A stretch of 64,000 bases of DNA from Megalobrama amblycephala (Eukaryota; Chordata; Actinopteri; Cypriniformes; Xenocyprididae). The translations under genes were made by a program, and so were the position numbers. The stretch covers positions 42,285,243-42,349,242 of the forward strand of contig NC_063044.1 in assembly GCF_018812025.1 (NCBI RefSeq), written 5' to 3'. Of the stretch, positions 22,871 to 33,892 are shown piece by piece (the first letter of the stretch is position 1; the number at the start of each line of letters is the position of its first letter). Under the pieces are notes generated by a model. The model made no database searches, had not been told where the DNA came from, and saw nothing but the letters and a program-made list of their open reading frames with translations.

Positions 22871-24044
22871 ACACTATAAAAAAAAATTACCAGGACATTA
22901 TCCAGTCATTTTATACGGAAGAGGATTAGGGCCAAGCAATAATAAAAAAATAAAACCATCTCGAGATTAATGTTGTTAAATTTCGAGAAAAATGTCGAGA
23001 TAAAATGTTGAGAATAAAGTCATTAAATTACAAGAAAAAAGTCGTTAAATTATGAGAACAAATTCGTAATTTAACAACTTTTTTCTCGTAATTTAACGAC
23101 TTTTTTCTCATAATTTAATGACTTTATTCTCAACATTTTATCTTGACTTTTTTCTCGAAATTTAACGACATTTTTCTTATAATTTAACGAATTTGTTCTC
23201 GTAATTTAACGACTTTTTTCTCATAATTTAATGACTTTATTCTCAACATTTTATCTCGACTTTTTTCTTGAAATTTAACGACATTTTTCTCATAATTTAA
23301 CGAATTTGTTCTCGTAATTTAACGACTTTTTTCTCATAATTTAATGACTTTATTCTCAACATTTTATCTCGACTTTTTTCTCGAAATGTAACGACATTTT
23401 TCTCATAATTTAACAACTTTTTTCTCATAATTTAATGACTTTATTCTCAACATTTTATCTCGACTTTTTCCTTGAAATTTAACGACATTTTTCTCATAAT
23501 TTAAACGAATTTGTTCTCGTAATTTAACGACTTTTTTCTCATAATTTAATGACTTTATTCTCAACATTTTATCTCAACTTTTTTCTCGAAATTTAACGAC
23601 ATTTTTCTCATAATTTAACAACTTTTTTCTCGTAATTTAACGACTTTTTTCTCATAATTTAATGACTTTATTCTCAACATTTTATCTCGACTTTTTTCTC
23701 GAAATTTAACGACATTTTTCTCATAATTTAACGAATTTGTTCTCGTAATTTAACGACTTTTTTCTCATAATTTAATGACTTTATTCTCAACATGTTATCT
23801 CGACTTTTTTCTCGAAATTTAATGAGTTTTTTCTCGAAATTTAACAACTTTAATCTCGAGATGGTTTTATTTTTTTATTATTGCTTGGCCCTAATCCTCT
23901 TCCGTAATTTTACGGCCATTTCTGTTAACCCTAAAACAAAACACAATAAAGTTCAAAATACAGGTAAAACACCTGTAAAAAATAATTATAGAAAATTCAG
24001 TCAAATTAATACAGTACATTGTGCCCTATTTTTACATTGAGTGT
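22871..24044. mobile_element. ACACTGTAAAA-type element carrying a foldback insertion
   Basis: Begins ACACTATAAAAAAAAATTACC and ends TTTTTACATTGAGTGT, resembling the element at 4,070-4,800. Only about 185 bp belong to it; the rest is the foldback element at 22,916-23,904. Confidence 0.55.
22916..23904. mobile_element. Foldback element with internal ~113-bp tandem array
   Basis: The outer ~80 bp (starting CGGAAGAGGATTAGGGCC) is repeated in inverted orientation at the other end with one mismatch in the part compared. Inside, a ~113-bp unit built from ~22-bp subunits (AATTTAACGACTTTTTTCTC) is repeated: the marker CAACATTTTATCT (CATGTTATCT in the last) occurs at 23,131, 23,244, 23,357, 23,448, 23,562, 23,675 and 23,788. 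Spacing is 113-114 except one 91-bp gap, equal to loss of one subunit. The left side carries about one unit in the opposite orientation. Noncoding. Confidence 0.9.
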
Positions 24045-24338
24045 ACGTTTTAAAATATATTACAATAGTCATATTTTTACTGTATTCCTGATCATATAAA
24101 TGCAGCCTTGATAAGCATAAGAGACCTCTTTCATACATGGATTCCTGGCTCGTGTAAAGATAAGGCTTTAATCCATGCGTTTAGCTATCCACACCCACCA
24201 TCTCACATCAGATACAATCATCATGTCCTTTTAAGGTAATGCAAAATGCAGACTACCTGTAAACATATGAGTCAGTTTCCCATAAATGAACTGATGCCTG
24301 ATGAAAAAAAGTTATTATCAGAAGAGGGAGCATCCAGT

Positions 24339-24504
24339 GAAAACCATGAAAAGTGTGGTTCAGTTCATGGACATTAGAAAAACATATTTCTTTTATGCAA
24401 GTTTCTTCTTTTTCTCTTCTTGAGTCTTGTTGAATGCAAGAAACTTGCAGAAAAGACATGTTTTTCTAATGTCCATGAACTGAACCACACTTTTCACGGT
24501 TTTC
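24339..24504. repeat. Long hairpin (arms 67-69 bp, 30-nt loop)
   Basis: The left arm 24,339-24,407 and the reverse complement of 24,438-24,504 agree over nearly their full length, with an uninterrupted core (TGAAAAGTGTGGTTCAGTTC and onward) of about 40 bp. No terminal repeat or target duplication of a known element is seen around it. Antisense frames over it are artefacts of the repeat. Confidence 0.85.
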
Positions 24505-24784
24505 AGGGAACATTGGTTTAATTCAGCCATATACTGTATGTTTGAACAAGAAACTGATTCAGAAGAAGAAATGGAAGAATATATTAGAATGGTCATGCGA
24601 TTTATGTATTGCTCTCTTCAACATCGAACACATAACGGTAATTAATATGACTGGCGTTTGGCTTGACTACATTATCAATAGCTGATAATGTGTTGCTAAT
24701 ATTCTTGTTCACACTGCTGCCTTCTAAATATCAGCATCCTAACAAGGATTTACAACAACAAAGATTTACAAAATATTCATCTCC

Positions 24785-25104
24785 AACGCACGTTTACGAG
24801 AGCGTTGACACGAGAGCGGATGTTGTTATGTGAACGTCCATTGGAGATGAATATTTTGCAAATAATGTGGTAAAATATGTTTTTTTTTTTTTTTTTGCTT
24901 CATAAAACTGAGGTTAAACCCCTGGAGTCACATGAATTACTTTAATGATGTCTTTACTACCTTTCGGGGCTTGAAAGTGGTAGTTGCGTAGGCTGTCAAT
25001 GGACGGACGGAAAGCTCTCAGATTTCATTAAAAATATCGTAATTTGTGTTCCAAAGATGAATGAAGGTCTTAAGGGAATGGAACGACATGAGGGTGAGTA
25101 TTAA
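24785..25104 (+). repeat. R1-related element, right half
   Basis: Contains CCTGGAGTCACATGAATTAC, TTCCAAAGATGAATGAAGGT and GGAACGACATGAGGGTGAGT, which are standard right-side phrases of the family. The left side instead shows an inverted pair, TTCATCTCCAACGCACGTTT / ACGTCCATTGGAGATGAATA (about 24,777 and 24,834). Confidence 0.6.
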
Positions 25105-27080
25105 ATACTCAGCAATGGTTTTGACTGATGAATTTGTACACGGTTTGTCTTAAAGCATATTTAAAACACCACAGAGACATATAAACAACATTAAAAGCTT
25201 GATTTTCACCACAGAGGTTCAATAAAAAAAGTTATAACATTTTATGTTTGTTTTCGACATGTTAGGATATTTCTGATAAAAAAAAAGTGATTTCTGCAGC
25301 TGTGTTAGCCTAACATTCCTCAACATTGCTCATTTCAAAGTCATTGTCTTTTAAAAGAAATGTGTTGTGTTTATCATCTTCCTCTCCTCATAATGGCCTA
25401 CTGTAATCATGAATGATTCTCATCTCATCACACGTGCTGCAGTCCCTGTTCCGCCAGTACGCATTCATTGAGGATTAAACATAAAATACTAATTCTCTAA
25501 TACCTCGCCGGCAACTCGAATGAAACTACGGGTCGTGTCATCTATTACTTTGGATAAATGTGAATGCAGCACAGTTCAGCAAAGGCAGCCAGGATTACGA
25601 CCCATGTGATTTGCAAATCACTATTATAAAAATCCACATCAAAATGTATTGAACCAAATTCAGGCCACATTAAAAGAGATTAGGCCAATTGTTCGGAGGA
25701 AACGGGGGCACGGACCTCTGCTGCACAAGGGTTTGAAGTAGAAGATAAAGCCTGTAAGTACTGCAAACACATGTAGGCATGTCTCTACACCTCGACATTT
25801 TTAAAATTGAATAGGATTACACAGCCACAGCTTCATTCTTTATCTGCATTCCTACTGTTGCAAATGCTACTGTGATAGAAACAAGGGGAGGACCCAGAAG
25901 TCCACGTGGTTTCAAGGAAAGGATAAAGCGGTCACCATTAGTGGACACGGACGTAGTTAACAGTGGTCATCGCATAACCACAACACTCAGCCCGCAGGAT
26001 AATCTCTTCCCAGAGGCTCCACAGAGCTGCTGAGTCAAAGGATTGTCTGTCTTTTAAGAGGTTTCCTCTATACGACCCAAAGCAATAAAAATGCATTTAT
26101 CCTGTAGATTTCTCCTTAATCTGCAGTGTCTTATCTTGTTATAGGTGTTAAGAAAATTCTCCAAAAATTCTCTGGGCATTGCTAGATACAGTAACCGTCA
26201 GTGTTGACAAAATGCTAAGTATTCATAAACTGGGAAATGACTGATAAGTAAATACTATAAACATGGAAGTTTGTATTCTAAAAATAAAGCATCTGTGTTC
26301 CAACTAGAACAAACATTAGGGTAATTACAGGCTGTTATAAAACATCTTTCTGGTACTCTGTGGGTCAGGATTTCAAAATGTGGGTCAGAAACAGGGATGT
26401 TCTTATAGTGGGTCGGACTTCTCCTAATCTTTAAGCTTCTTTGCAAACTAGTCACATTATGAGAGAGACTAACTATGAAATGCTCGGGAAAGAAGAACTG
26501 CAACAGACTTCCCTCCTATTCTTGAAAATGAGGTGAAAGAGGAAACATACATGCATAATACATGAATACATAAATTAATAACTAGCAGTCTCAAATGCTG
26601 ATCAGAGCATGTATGGGTGGCCACTGTCAAAGGTTGAAACTTTAAAGATACATTCAGTAAGTTTGTTTGTGTTCGTCCTCAATTTGTGTAATGAGAGCTG
26701 TGCGTCACTGTGTTTTATTCTAATAGTCTTATGCTTATTTGGACTCATTCGACTTGGAATGGTTGAACGGACACATGCTGATTCAAACTATCTCTCTGGA
26801 TTATTGACTCCAGATTTGTTGTTGTGTCTGGAAAAGTTATACTGTGTTTGTTTTTATATTGTGTGGTTGGTTGGTTTTCTTGTGTATATATCAAGTGATT
26901 TGAGCACTGGCTGTAAGTGCTATAAAGTAAACTTTGGCTGCATCCAAATATGCATACTTCCCTATATCCACCTTATTTTGCAAAACAGAAGTAAGCTGTT
27001 TTCTTCAAATACTTCTGATTCATTAGCCACAAAGGGAAATAATTAGAAGAATAACAATGCGCAGTAAAACTATTTGTGCT
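25105..27080. other. Unique intergenic DNA, possible enhancer-like patch
   Basis: No transposon is recognised over almost 2 kb, unusual for this window. The part at about 25,400-26,060 is GC-richer and holds TAAT-type homeobox sites and a CACGTG E-box (25,431). A 145-codon + frame (26,609-27,046) has hydrophobic stretches but no recognisable family or conserved pattern. I do not call it a gene. Confidence 0.3.
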
Positions 27081-27707
27081 ACTGTAAAAAGTAAAACACG
27101 CTATCTACTCAAAACGGATTACAAGCAATATTATTAATTAAATTCAACATATAAAAATTGAGTTAGAATTAATCAAATTAATCCCTTAAAAGTCAACTAT
27201 TTAAAATGTGTAAAATTAGCAAACACCTGTACAAAAACCCACAAACTGACATAAAAAGCAAAGAGTCAAACTGGCCAACTAAATGAAACACTGATCACCA
27301 TAGTGGTGATCAATAATAGTTTTAATGAAATCGGAGAAGTTTATGTCACTCCATTGACAGACTACACAACTACCACTTTGACTCTTTAAAAAGTACATTT
27401 TCAATAAAATCAACATCAACCTCTGTTAATTCTTGTGTTTCTCTTTCCTTCAGTGATTCTGCTTGTTATCATCAGGTGTCTTCAAAGTTCGCAATAAAAA
27501 AGTTCTTAATTCATCTTCGTCGTCTGTCTGTTATTCAGATATGTTTGTTTAAATTTTACTTAAATTTTACTCGTTTTAAATGGTTGACATCTAAGGAATT
27601 CATTTGATTAATTCTAACTCAATTCTATTTGTTGAATTAAATTAATATTGCTTGTAATCTGTTGCCAAAATTTAATGGAGTAGATATAACGTATTACTTT
27701 TTACAGT
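27081..27707. mobile_element. Palindromic miniature element (ACTGTAAAAAGTAA ends), copy 1
   Basis: Ends ACTGTAAAAAGTAA / TTACTTTTTACAGT with inverted subterminal arms of about 100 bp (GATTACAAGCAATATTA...). The centre has GATCACCATAGTGGTGATC, a perfect small palindrome. Copy 2 lies at 44,741-45,324. Confidence 0.8.
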
Positions 27708-28185
27708 TTGTTTATGATTATGATAATTCATTAAAATAGTATGATAGCAAATACCAGTTTGCAATATCGAGCAGCATAATAGACTGTATAGATAAAATAA
27801 CTGGAAGCGAATGACAGAAGAAGCCTTTGCACATTCAAAATGGCCACATTTGCACTTACGTTAAAAATTAGGTGTATAACAGGCAAAAAACTGTACTTGA
27901 AAAAAGCAGAATGTCAAATTCACAGCATTCATAAAACAGTAGCTGAAAGGTACCATGGATGACCTGCTACTTCTGGCGAGATTGGACACTTTAATATCCA
28001 TGAAGTCACAGCAGTGTCACATGACAATGACATCATGACGAATGCAGTATTTGTAGCTATACATTTATACAGTATAGAACATACTTTTTTAAACAATCAA
28101 TTCGGACACAGCCATAGTATGATTATATCAGTAACTATCAGTCAATTGCGTGACATGAATGGTCATGTGATCTTAAGGTATGAAC
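27708..28185. other. Intergenic, nothing recognised
   Basis: No gene or repeat recognised. Confidence 0.35.
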
Positions 28186-28560
28186 ACAGCAAGCCGACAG
28201 TCGGCCGTCGAGCAGTTTTTGTTCGTCGGCCGACTAAGTTTTCTCAGTGTGTTCTGCACCATCAGCTGAAGTTGGTCCTCGTCTGCTTTTTTTCGGCCGA
28301 TTCGACATGTTGAATCGGGCCATCTGATCATTCTGATTGGCTGTTCTGATACTGCCACCTGCTGGTTCGGAAAGGCATTTCATCTCACGCAGGCGCAGAA
28401 CTGACGTGCTACTTGGCCGTCGGCTGTCTAGCGTCGGTTTGTGTCAGGGCAACTTTGGACCCAGACGCTGCCGACGTGAGCCAACCCCACAGTCTGCTTT
28501 CGTCGCCACTAGTTCGTCGGTGTTGGCTTGTTGTGTTCCTGCCTTTAGAGCAGACCTCCA
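28186..28560. repeat. CpG-rich dispersed repeat (GTCGGC-rich)
   Basis: Repeated GTCGGC/GCCGAC words in both orientations (e.g. CGTCGGCCGAC, CTTGGCCGTCGGCTGTC) give a CpG-rich block. I recall these phrases as a common zebrafish interspersed repeat. It should not be mistaken for a promoter CpG island. Confidence 0.45.
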
Positions 28561-28950
28561 TGTAGAATAAAAACAGCTTCTTCTGAAAGTGCTTTTCAAT
28601 TTCTTGACATTTTTGTTTGTTTGCAAAACATTACAGAGTGCACCTTTAAAAACCAGCTATTGAAAACCCCATATTGACTAAGCAATATTCTGAATATTTG
28701 GGTATTATAAAAAAAACAAACTTAAATTTTAAAACCATAATCATCATATTCGAGTTTGTTTGGTATTCTATATATATAGTTGTTTTGCATTTTTATCAAA
28801 CTAAAAAGGGCTGAGTTTACGGTCTATAAAAACCACATCAAATGCATGTAACGTTAGGTTAGTTCCCTCATCCAGACTACCGGTGTAAAAATGGTCTAAA
28901 TAATGCTGCGGGATCGGTAATCCTCTGACCTGCAGACTCAAAGCCGCTTC
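28561..28950. other. AT-rich spacer, nothing recognised
   Basis: No feature recognised apart from an antisense frame discussed in the findings (28,801-29,016). Confidence 0.3.
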
Positions 28951-29013
28951 TGCAGCAGGTTTTAAACGCAATAGTGAGCGAGTGTGCTGTTGAAAGTTGC
29001 TGTATGTCCTGTA

Positions 29014-29300
29014 CACTCGTCCAATGACTGCAAACTAAGCGAAATTACGAACGCTACTATGGTTAGGGCGACGCTTATGAATATTAAGAAGGTCGCGCTC
29101 TCGTTGCTTGGTAACCATCCAATGGCAAAGGCTAGGTTCATGCATATGTATTACCCTACGCAGGCGTTGTTCGGTAACCTTCCAATAGCGGAAAAGTGAA
29201 TCATGAATATTAATTAGCTACGGGGGGGAGCTTTGTTTACTGTCCAATAGCGACAGTTTGTGCTATGAATATTAACAACTAAGGTTTACCGTAGTAGAAC
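29014..29300 (+). promoter_or_regulatory. Promoter-like region of ~63-bp tandem units, putative gpr146 promoter
   Basis: Four units start at 29,077, 29,140, 29,203 and 29,265, each opening with ATGAATATTAA or a variant. Units 1 and 2 carry an RFX X-box-like site plus CCAAT (GTTGCTTGGTAACC at 29,103 with CCAAT at 29,119; GTTGTTCGGTAACC at 29,166 with CCAAT at 29,182). Unit 3 has CCAAT at 29,244. A further CCAAT is at 29,021. CCAAT boxes bind NF-Y, and NF-Y next to an X-box is a known pairing. CpG content rises here, and a good splice donor follows at 29,655. Confidence 0.55.
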
Positions 29301-29345
29301 TCCTACTTTTGCAGTCGGGCCTCTTGAAGAGGACTGTGGGGGAGG

Positions 29346-29357
29346 GTCACGTGACGT
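29346..29357 (+). promoter_or_regulatory. TCACGTGACGTG: E-box fused to a CRE-like half site
   Basis: GTCACGTGAC is a palindromic E-box of the USF/MiT-TFE (CLEAR-like) class and overlaps TGACGTG, a CRE-like half site. It sits about 100 bp after the last CCAAT unit and just before or at the inferred first exon, so it may be core promoter. Confidence 0.45.
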
Positions 29358-29654
29358 GTGTACACACTGTAGAGTTCAGCACCACTCGATTCGTAGTAAG
29401 ATCATCAGCGTCCTCCCCTTTCCAGAACAAGCTTTGACGGACCAGAGACGAATATACCATATGCAACTGTTTACGCCACATATTGGCTACTTAATCGATC
29501 GCAATTTTTCTTACTTAATTTTACACGAAGTCCTGGAAGTCTAGCTACCGATTTGGGAGCTTTTGTCAAAGTATCCGAGGAGAAATGTCAATGGAAATAC
29601 AGCAGAACCCGATGCCTCCGTAGAGCTGTCTCAGTGCCAAGAACTGGTCCTCTG
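29358..29654 (+). other. gpr146: Putative noncoding exon 1 of gpr146
   Basis: The 3' boundary is a strong splice donor, CTCTG|GTGAGTAGG, at 29,654/29,655. The start is not defined; I place it after the E-box at about 29,358. The exon holds short ORFs, including a 12-residue uORF at 29,585-29,623. None reads in frame into the receptor, so it is 5'UTR. Linking it to gpr146 rests on strand, the next good acceptor at 37,751, and the known habit of this gene having an untranslated first exon. Confidence 0.45.
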
Positions 29655-31689
29655 GTGAGTAGGTTAGCCAATACCTCCCTGTATTGACTTAAAAGTTGTT
29701 TTTAAAGTAGTATTTAACCCGGTATATATCTTCAGCAGTGATGGGAGAGCCCGCTAAATCAGTCACATGCCTGTGAGACACTTTATAACAGTTTACCGCT
29801 CGAAGTGTATCATATATGTGACAGTTTAGTTATCAGACAGGTTAAACTCAAACGTGCAATGCCCGGATGAAAAACAAACCAATGATATTCACTGTTCAGT
29901 CAAGCACACGCATCTTTTTAGTCATTGTAAATATTTTTTTTCTCGCTGTATGTTTACTGAAAGACGTTTTACGGTTTGTTTTTGAGATTATGCGCAGGAA
30001 AATATACATTTTGTATAATATTCGTTGGTATTCACCCATGAAGGGTGTCTGGCTTTGAACATCCTGTAAGCATCAACAGAGCTGAAGGAACACACTGTAT
30101 TTTTCCATTTAAAAACTGTAGCTTATGTTTTATTTTGTATTAATATTAAAAAATAATAACAAACCAGGGTTTTGTCAACTATTAAATGAATTAACAAATG
30201 AAAGGTGGTTGTTTTTAAACTTGAGTAAGGTGATGTGAAAGTTGCTTATTCCTTCAAATGAGCTTTGAGAAGAAAACCACTGTTTTGTAGTGTAATATAT
30301 TTACTAAATATTATCAAAATGTCTTTTTAAAGCACATTTTCTTGTTGTTTTGTTTTGGTTATGAAAGAGTAGCACATATTGAGGTTTACAAAGATTAATC
30401 CACTTCATTTTGTGTTAAGGAGAAGAAAAAAAAAAAAAGGATAAAACATGACCATGTTGTTTTTATTTACCTAGTGTCATACTATGACACATTACTTTAT
30501 TTTGCAATGTGCAATTGTACAAATAATGTTGCTGGGAAGTGACATTGACTTCTTTTTATTGCCTAAACAACAAAAAACCCCAGAGAGGCTATGTTACCGT
30601 TGGATCAGGTCCATGTAGGACTTGTAAGAGGATGGCAATGTGCCTATGAGTTCTGTTGAAGATCGCAGACGTCATATGAGACAGCTGAGAGAAGCATGCC
30701 TCCTTGCCTAAAGACACTGGCGAGCGCTTTACTCTCCAACATGGTCTGGACTGTCCAGCTGGACATGAGAGGATTACGTAACCTGTTATCCAATTTTCTC
30801 ATACAGTTGTCAACTTTGATCTCTCATATTCTCTTCAGTCCATTTCATCCACATTTTTATCAGTCGGTTATGAAATATGTGGAGATATAAGTGACCCCAA
30901 CAACTCGCAATGCTAAGACATGATGTACACACCAAAATATAGGCTTATGATCGCCAGTAAAATGATGCATATACAAATTGTGCTATGCAAATCATACATG
31001 AATGACTTTGTATAGCCAGGGACGCTCCTGCAGTGAATTTGTTTTTTCTCGGTTCAGGACTGCCTGGCGATTAAACCATGCACTCGGTGCACAAACACCC
31101 AGAGTGATCTCTCCTGCTGATGACTTTACAAAGAAGCGCTGAGAGAACATGCCGTCCCAGGGGTCAACACAGCTGAGGTGGTGTCAGAAAGACTAACACA
31201 GATATGTGCAGGAGGTTTAATTGAGACGTTGTTTGTTGGTGTTTCGCAACTTCAGGAAAGTAATGCAGGCTTTAGGAAAATGGCTTGGTCATCAGTTGCC
31301 CTGCTGCTTGTAGGTGATGAAAAGCAGGTTTGAATGAATGGTGCTGTGGGAGGACGAGAGATTGAAACGGGTCGAGTCAGTGTTTAATAAAATCACTTGT
31401 TGTAGATACAAAACGTGACACCCACACTTTCAAACCAGACACATTTTAACTATGAGCTCACATGGTTGAGTATCCATTTATTTATTTTACATTCTCAGCC
31501 GAATATTAAATATTTGTATTTAAATATTTATGAGGCACACTTTGATCTCTATACCAAGATTACTACTATTTCTGCCTGTTGTGAGGTAAGTTTGAAAGAA
31601 GAGGGAAGTGGGATGTTGGGCAGAAACACCACACATTGATGAAGTTGCACAAGCATGTACTCACTTTCATGTTGTTCCACAATGTATTG

Positions 31690-32990
31690 TGTTAAATTTA
31701 CAGTAAAAACTGACAGCTGTAGTTGCCAGAAATTCAGTTTAAATAAATACAGAAGGGTTGCCAAATACTCAGTTTTCCTGCGGAATTTGGCTACTTTGAC
31801 GTTGTTGCCGTAGGTTGATTTGATTTTTTTTGTGGAAATTTTGGATTGGCCATTGGGCTAGTTTTGTTTCACAGACCTGGCAACACTGAAAATGAGGACA
31901 ATGTTTCTGGCATTGCAGAAATGGCAAAAAGAAAATGATCAATACAGAAATTAATCAACACACATGACACTAAAATAATGCAATAAAAATAAACTAAATA
32001 ACATAAAACGTAATACTAACCATTACTGATAACAAAAATAGAAGAAACAAAACTATTTAATAAAATATAATCAGAAATGATGTCACACAGGGACTTCTGG
32101 GAATGTTCTTTTACTGTTTTTCGCCAAGGATGCATCCAAAATCGCATACTTTCTTGGTACTTATTTTGAATAAGTACTTACTTTGCGAGCGCTAAAAAAT
32201 CGGCACGCTGTCATCATCATGTGGCCTCGTGGGATAGTAAAGTCTCCATTGTATGCGCACTTCAGAATCTCGCTGGAAGATGTAGTTCATCTGGGTAATT
32301 TTGCTGTGAATTTGCACATTTTGTCACATGCTGTTTTTCACCTACTATATAGTAGGAAAGTATGTTCATTCGGACGCACCCCAAGTGTGTCGCACACGTC
32401 CTGAAAAGTGAATCAAAAACATGTCGATTGCCTCCTGGTGGCTGGCTGCAGTATAGGTCATAAACTCCGCCCTCTCCATGTAATCGAAATAAAAAATCCA
32501 ACAAAACTTCAAATAATTTTTTTCCAAAGATGGTTTCTGTCATTTTAGGTAGTTCTTATCACACTGACATGTGTTCAAGTGTTCGATTTTCTAATAAGTT
32601 TGGTTTCAGTTTAGTGATTGACAGCTGTGTTTGCGACTGAGCGGGAGTGTGGGATGGACCTTGATCCACTGCAGGACCTCCACCTTAGGTCACTACTGTG
32701 GAGAGTCGTAATCGGCGTAAGATGTCAGTGGTTATTTCTGGGTTATTTTGCCTTCATTTTTTTTTATAGTGGAAGTAGAGGCACACTGTCCATCTTTCTC
32801 AGTCAGTTTTTCATCGTAAATAATATGGTAATTCATATTTTTACTTCAAAAAAATAATTTCACAGTAAAATCACATAATAATTAAATATAACCATTTACA
32901 GTTGGTTATGTATATGGTATGGTAATTTACAGTTAGCCTAATTAACAGGTTTTTACTGTAGCATAATAGTATTGTTTTCTGTAAAAATTG
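31690..32990. mobile_element. ACTGTAAA-type element with nested insertion (boundaries uncertain)
   Basis: TTTACAGTAAAAACTGACAGC near 31,698 and TTTACAGTTGGTTATG / TTTTTACTGTAGC near 32,895-32,960 suggest the ends of an ACTGTAAA-rich miniature element like that at 4,070. Between them, GGATGCATCCAAAATCGCATACTT (from 32,128) opens a second element with a 'CGCATACTTTCTTGGTAC' start that is common in cyprinids. Exact ends are not resolved. Confidence 0.4.
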
Positions 32991-33892
32991 CAAACTTTTT
33001 TTTTTTGTACTTCTATGGGACATGAAGAAATTTAGAAAAATGTCTTAAAAAGACTTCCATTGTAATTTTTTTTTTTTTTTTTTTTGCAGTTCCAGATGTT
33101 TTTAGATTCTGGTAATAATAGAATTTTTACATTTCTTTGTAATTTTTGTTTGTCACTTTTGCAAGCGTCATGTCTATTTCAATAAATGCAGAATCGTGTA
33201 TTTTTGACTGCAAATACGTGTTCTTCCTCTCAGTCTGCTTTCTATTTCCTAAATCCTTACAGCAGAAACACAGAAGTGAAAAATGTATTGTACCACGACA
33301 TGATTTGACTGCAGAGCGTTCTGTCCTCATCTTCATTTACTATTCGTTACCTAAACCCTTGCAGCACGCACACGCAAAGCTCAGAAAATGCAATCATGTG
33401 ACATCACTTAGCCGATTCTGAGAATTTGCTGTACATTCCAGTGGGGATACGAGGGGTGTGGAGCAGCCCTCTTTTCATCGGCCGGGCGGAGGGTTGACTT
33501 CTCCTCTGAAAGTGTCAAGTGCATTTAGTTTTACTCCCATCCAGATGCATGGTCAGCCAAGATCTCTTGTTGTTTGTTTGATGGAGGTACAGTTAATAAC
33601 AGGGGGTCATAGAGAGGTACACAGTGGATGGACACTTAACTGTTGCAGGCATGTTTGCTCATGTATATGAGCCTTGAGCTGCAGGCGTTAGAACTATTCT
33701 CTAAATGACACGCTTTTACAGTAAGCAGTGATGTCAGCTATACCTTTTGCACCCACTCAGGAATGCTTCAGTCTACCAGCCTAGACAGTGTTTGGTCATG
33801 GTCTCTTGAGGCAGACAAGATGCTGGTTGCAAGCAGGGATGTACAGTAAGGATATGGGCAGGATGGTTGAGTAGTCGTCCGTGTACAAAAAT

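Larger units (their letters stand above)
22762..24135 (+). repeat. Element 'A' copy split by an ACACTGTAAAA-type element
   Basis: The element-A core (TTTCTTGAGCATCAAATCAT and GGATCATGTGACACTGAAGA) occupies 22,762-22,870. Its continuation (TTTTAAAATATATTAC, then AAATGCAGCCTTGATAAGCA) lies at 24,045-24,135. The 1.17-kb gap is a second element that is itself interrupted by a third. Confidence 0.7.

Noticed and set aside
23003..23820. CRISPR-like array because of regular ~113-bp spacing
   Set aside because: The genome is eukaryotic, there are no unique spacers between repeats, and the units are tandem and lie within foldback ends.
26609..27046. 145-codon + frame with hydrophobic stretches, resembling a membrane protein
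   Set aside because: No family recognised, codon use is AT-driven, and hydrophobicity is expected from T-rich DNA.
28186..28560. CpG island promoter
   Set aside because: The CpG density comes from repeated GTCGGC/GCCGAC words typical of an interspersed repeat, not from promoter motifs.
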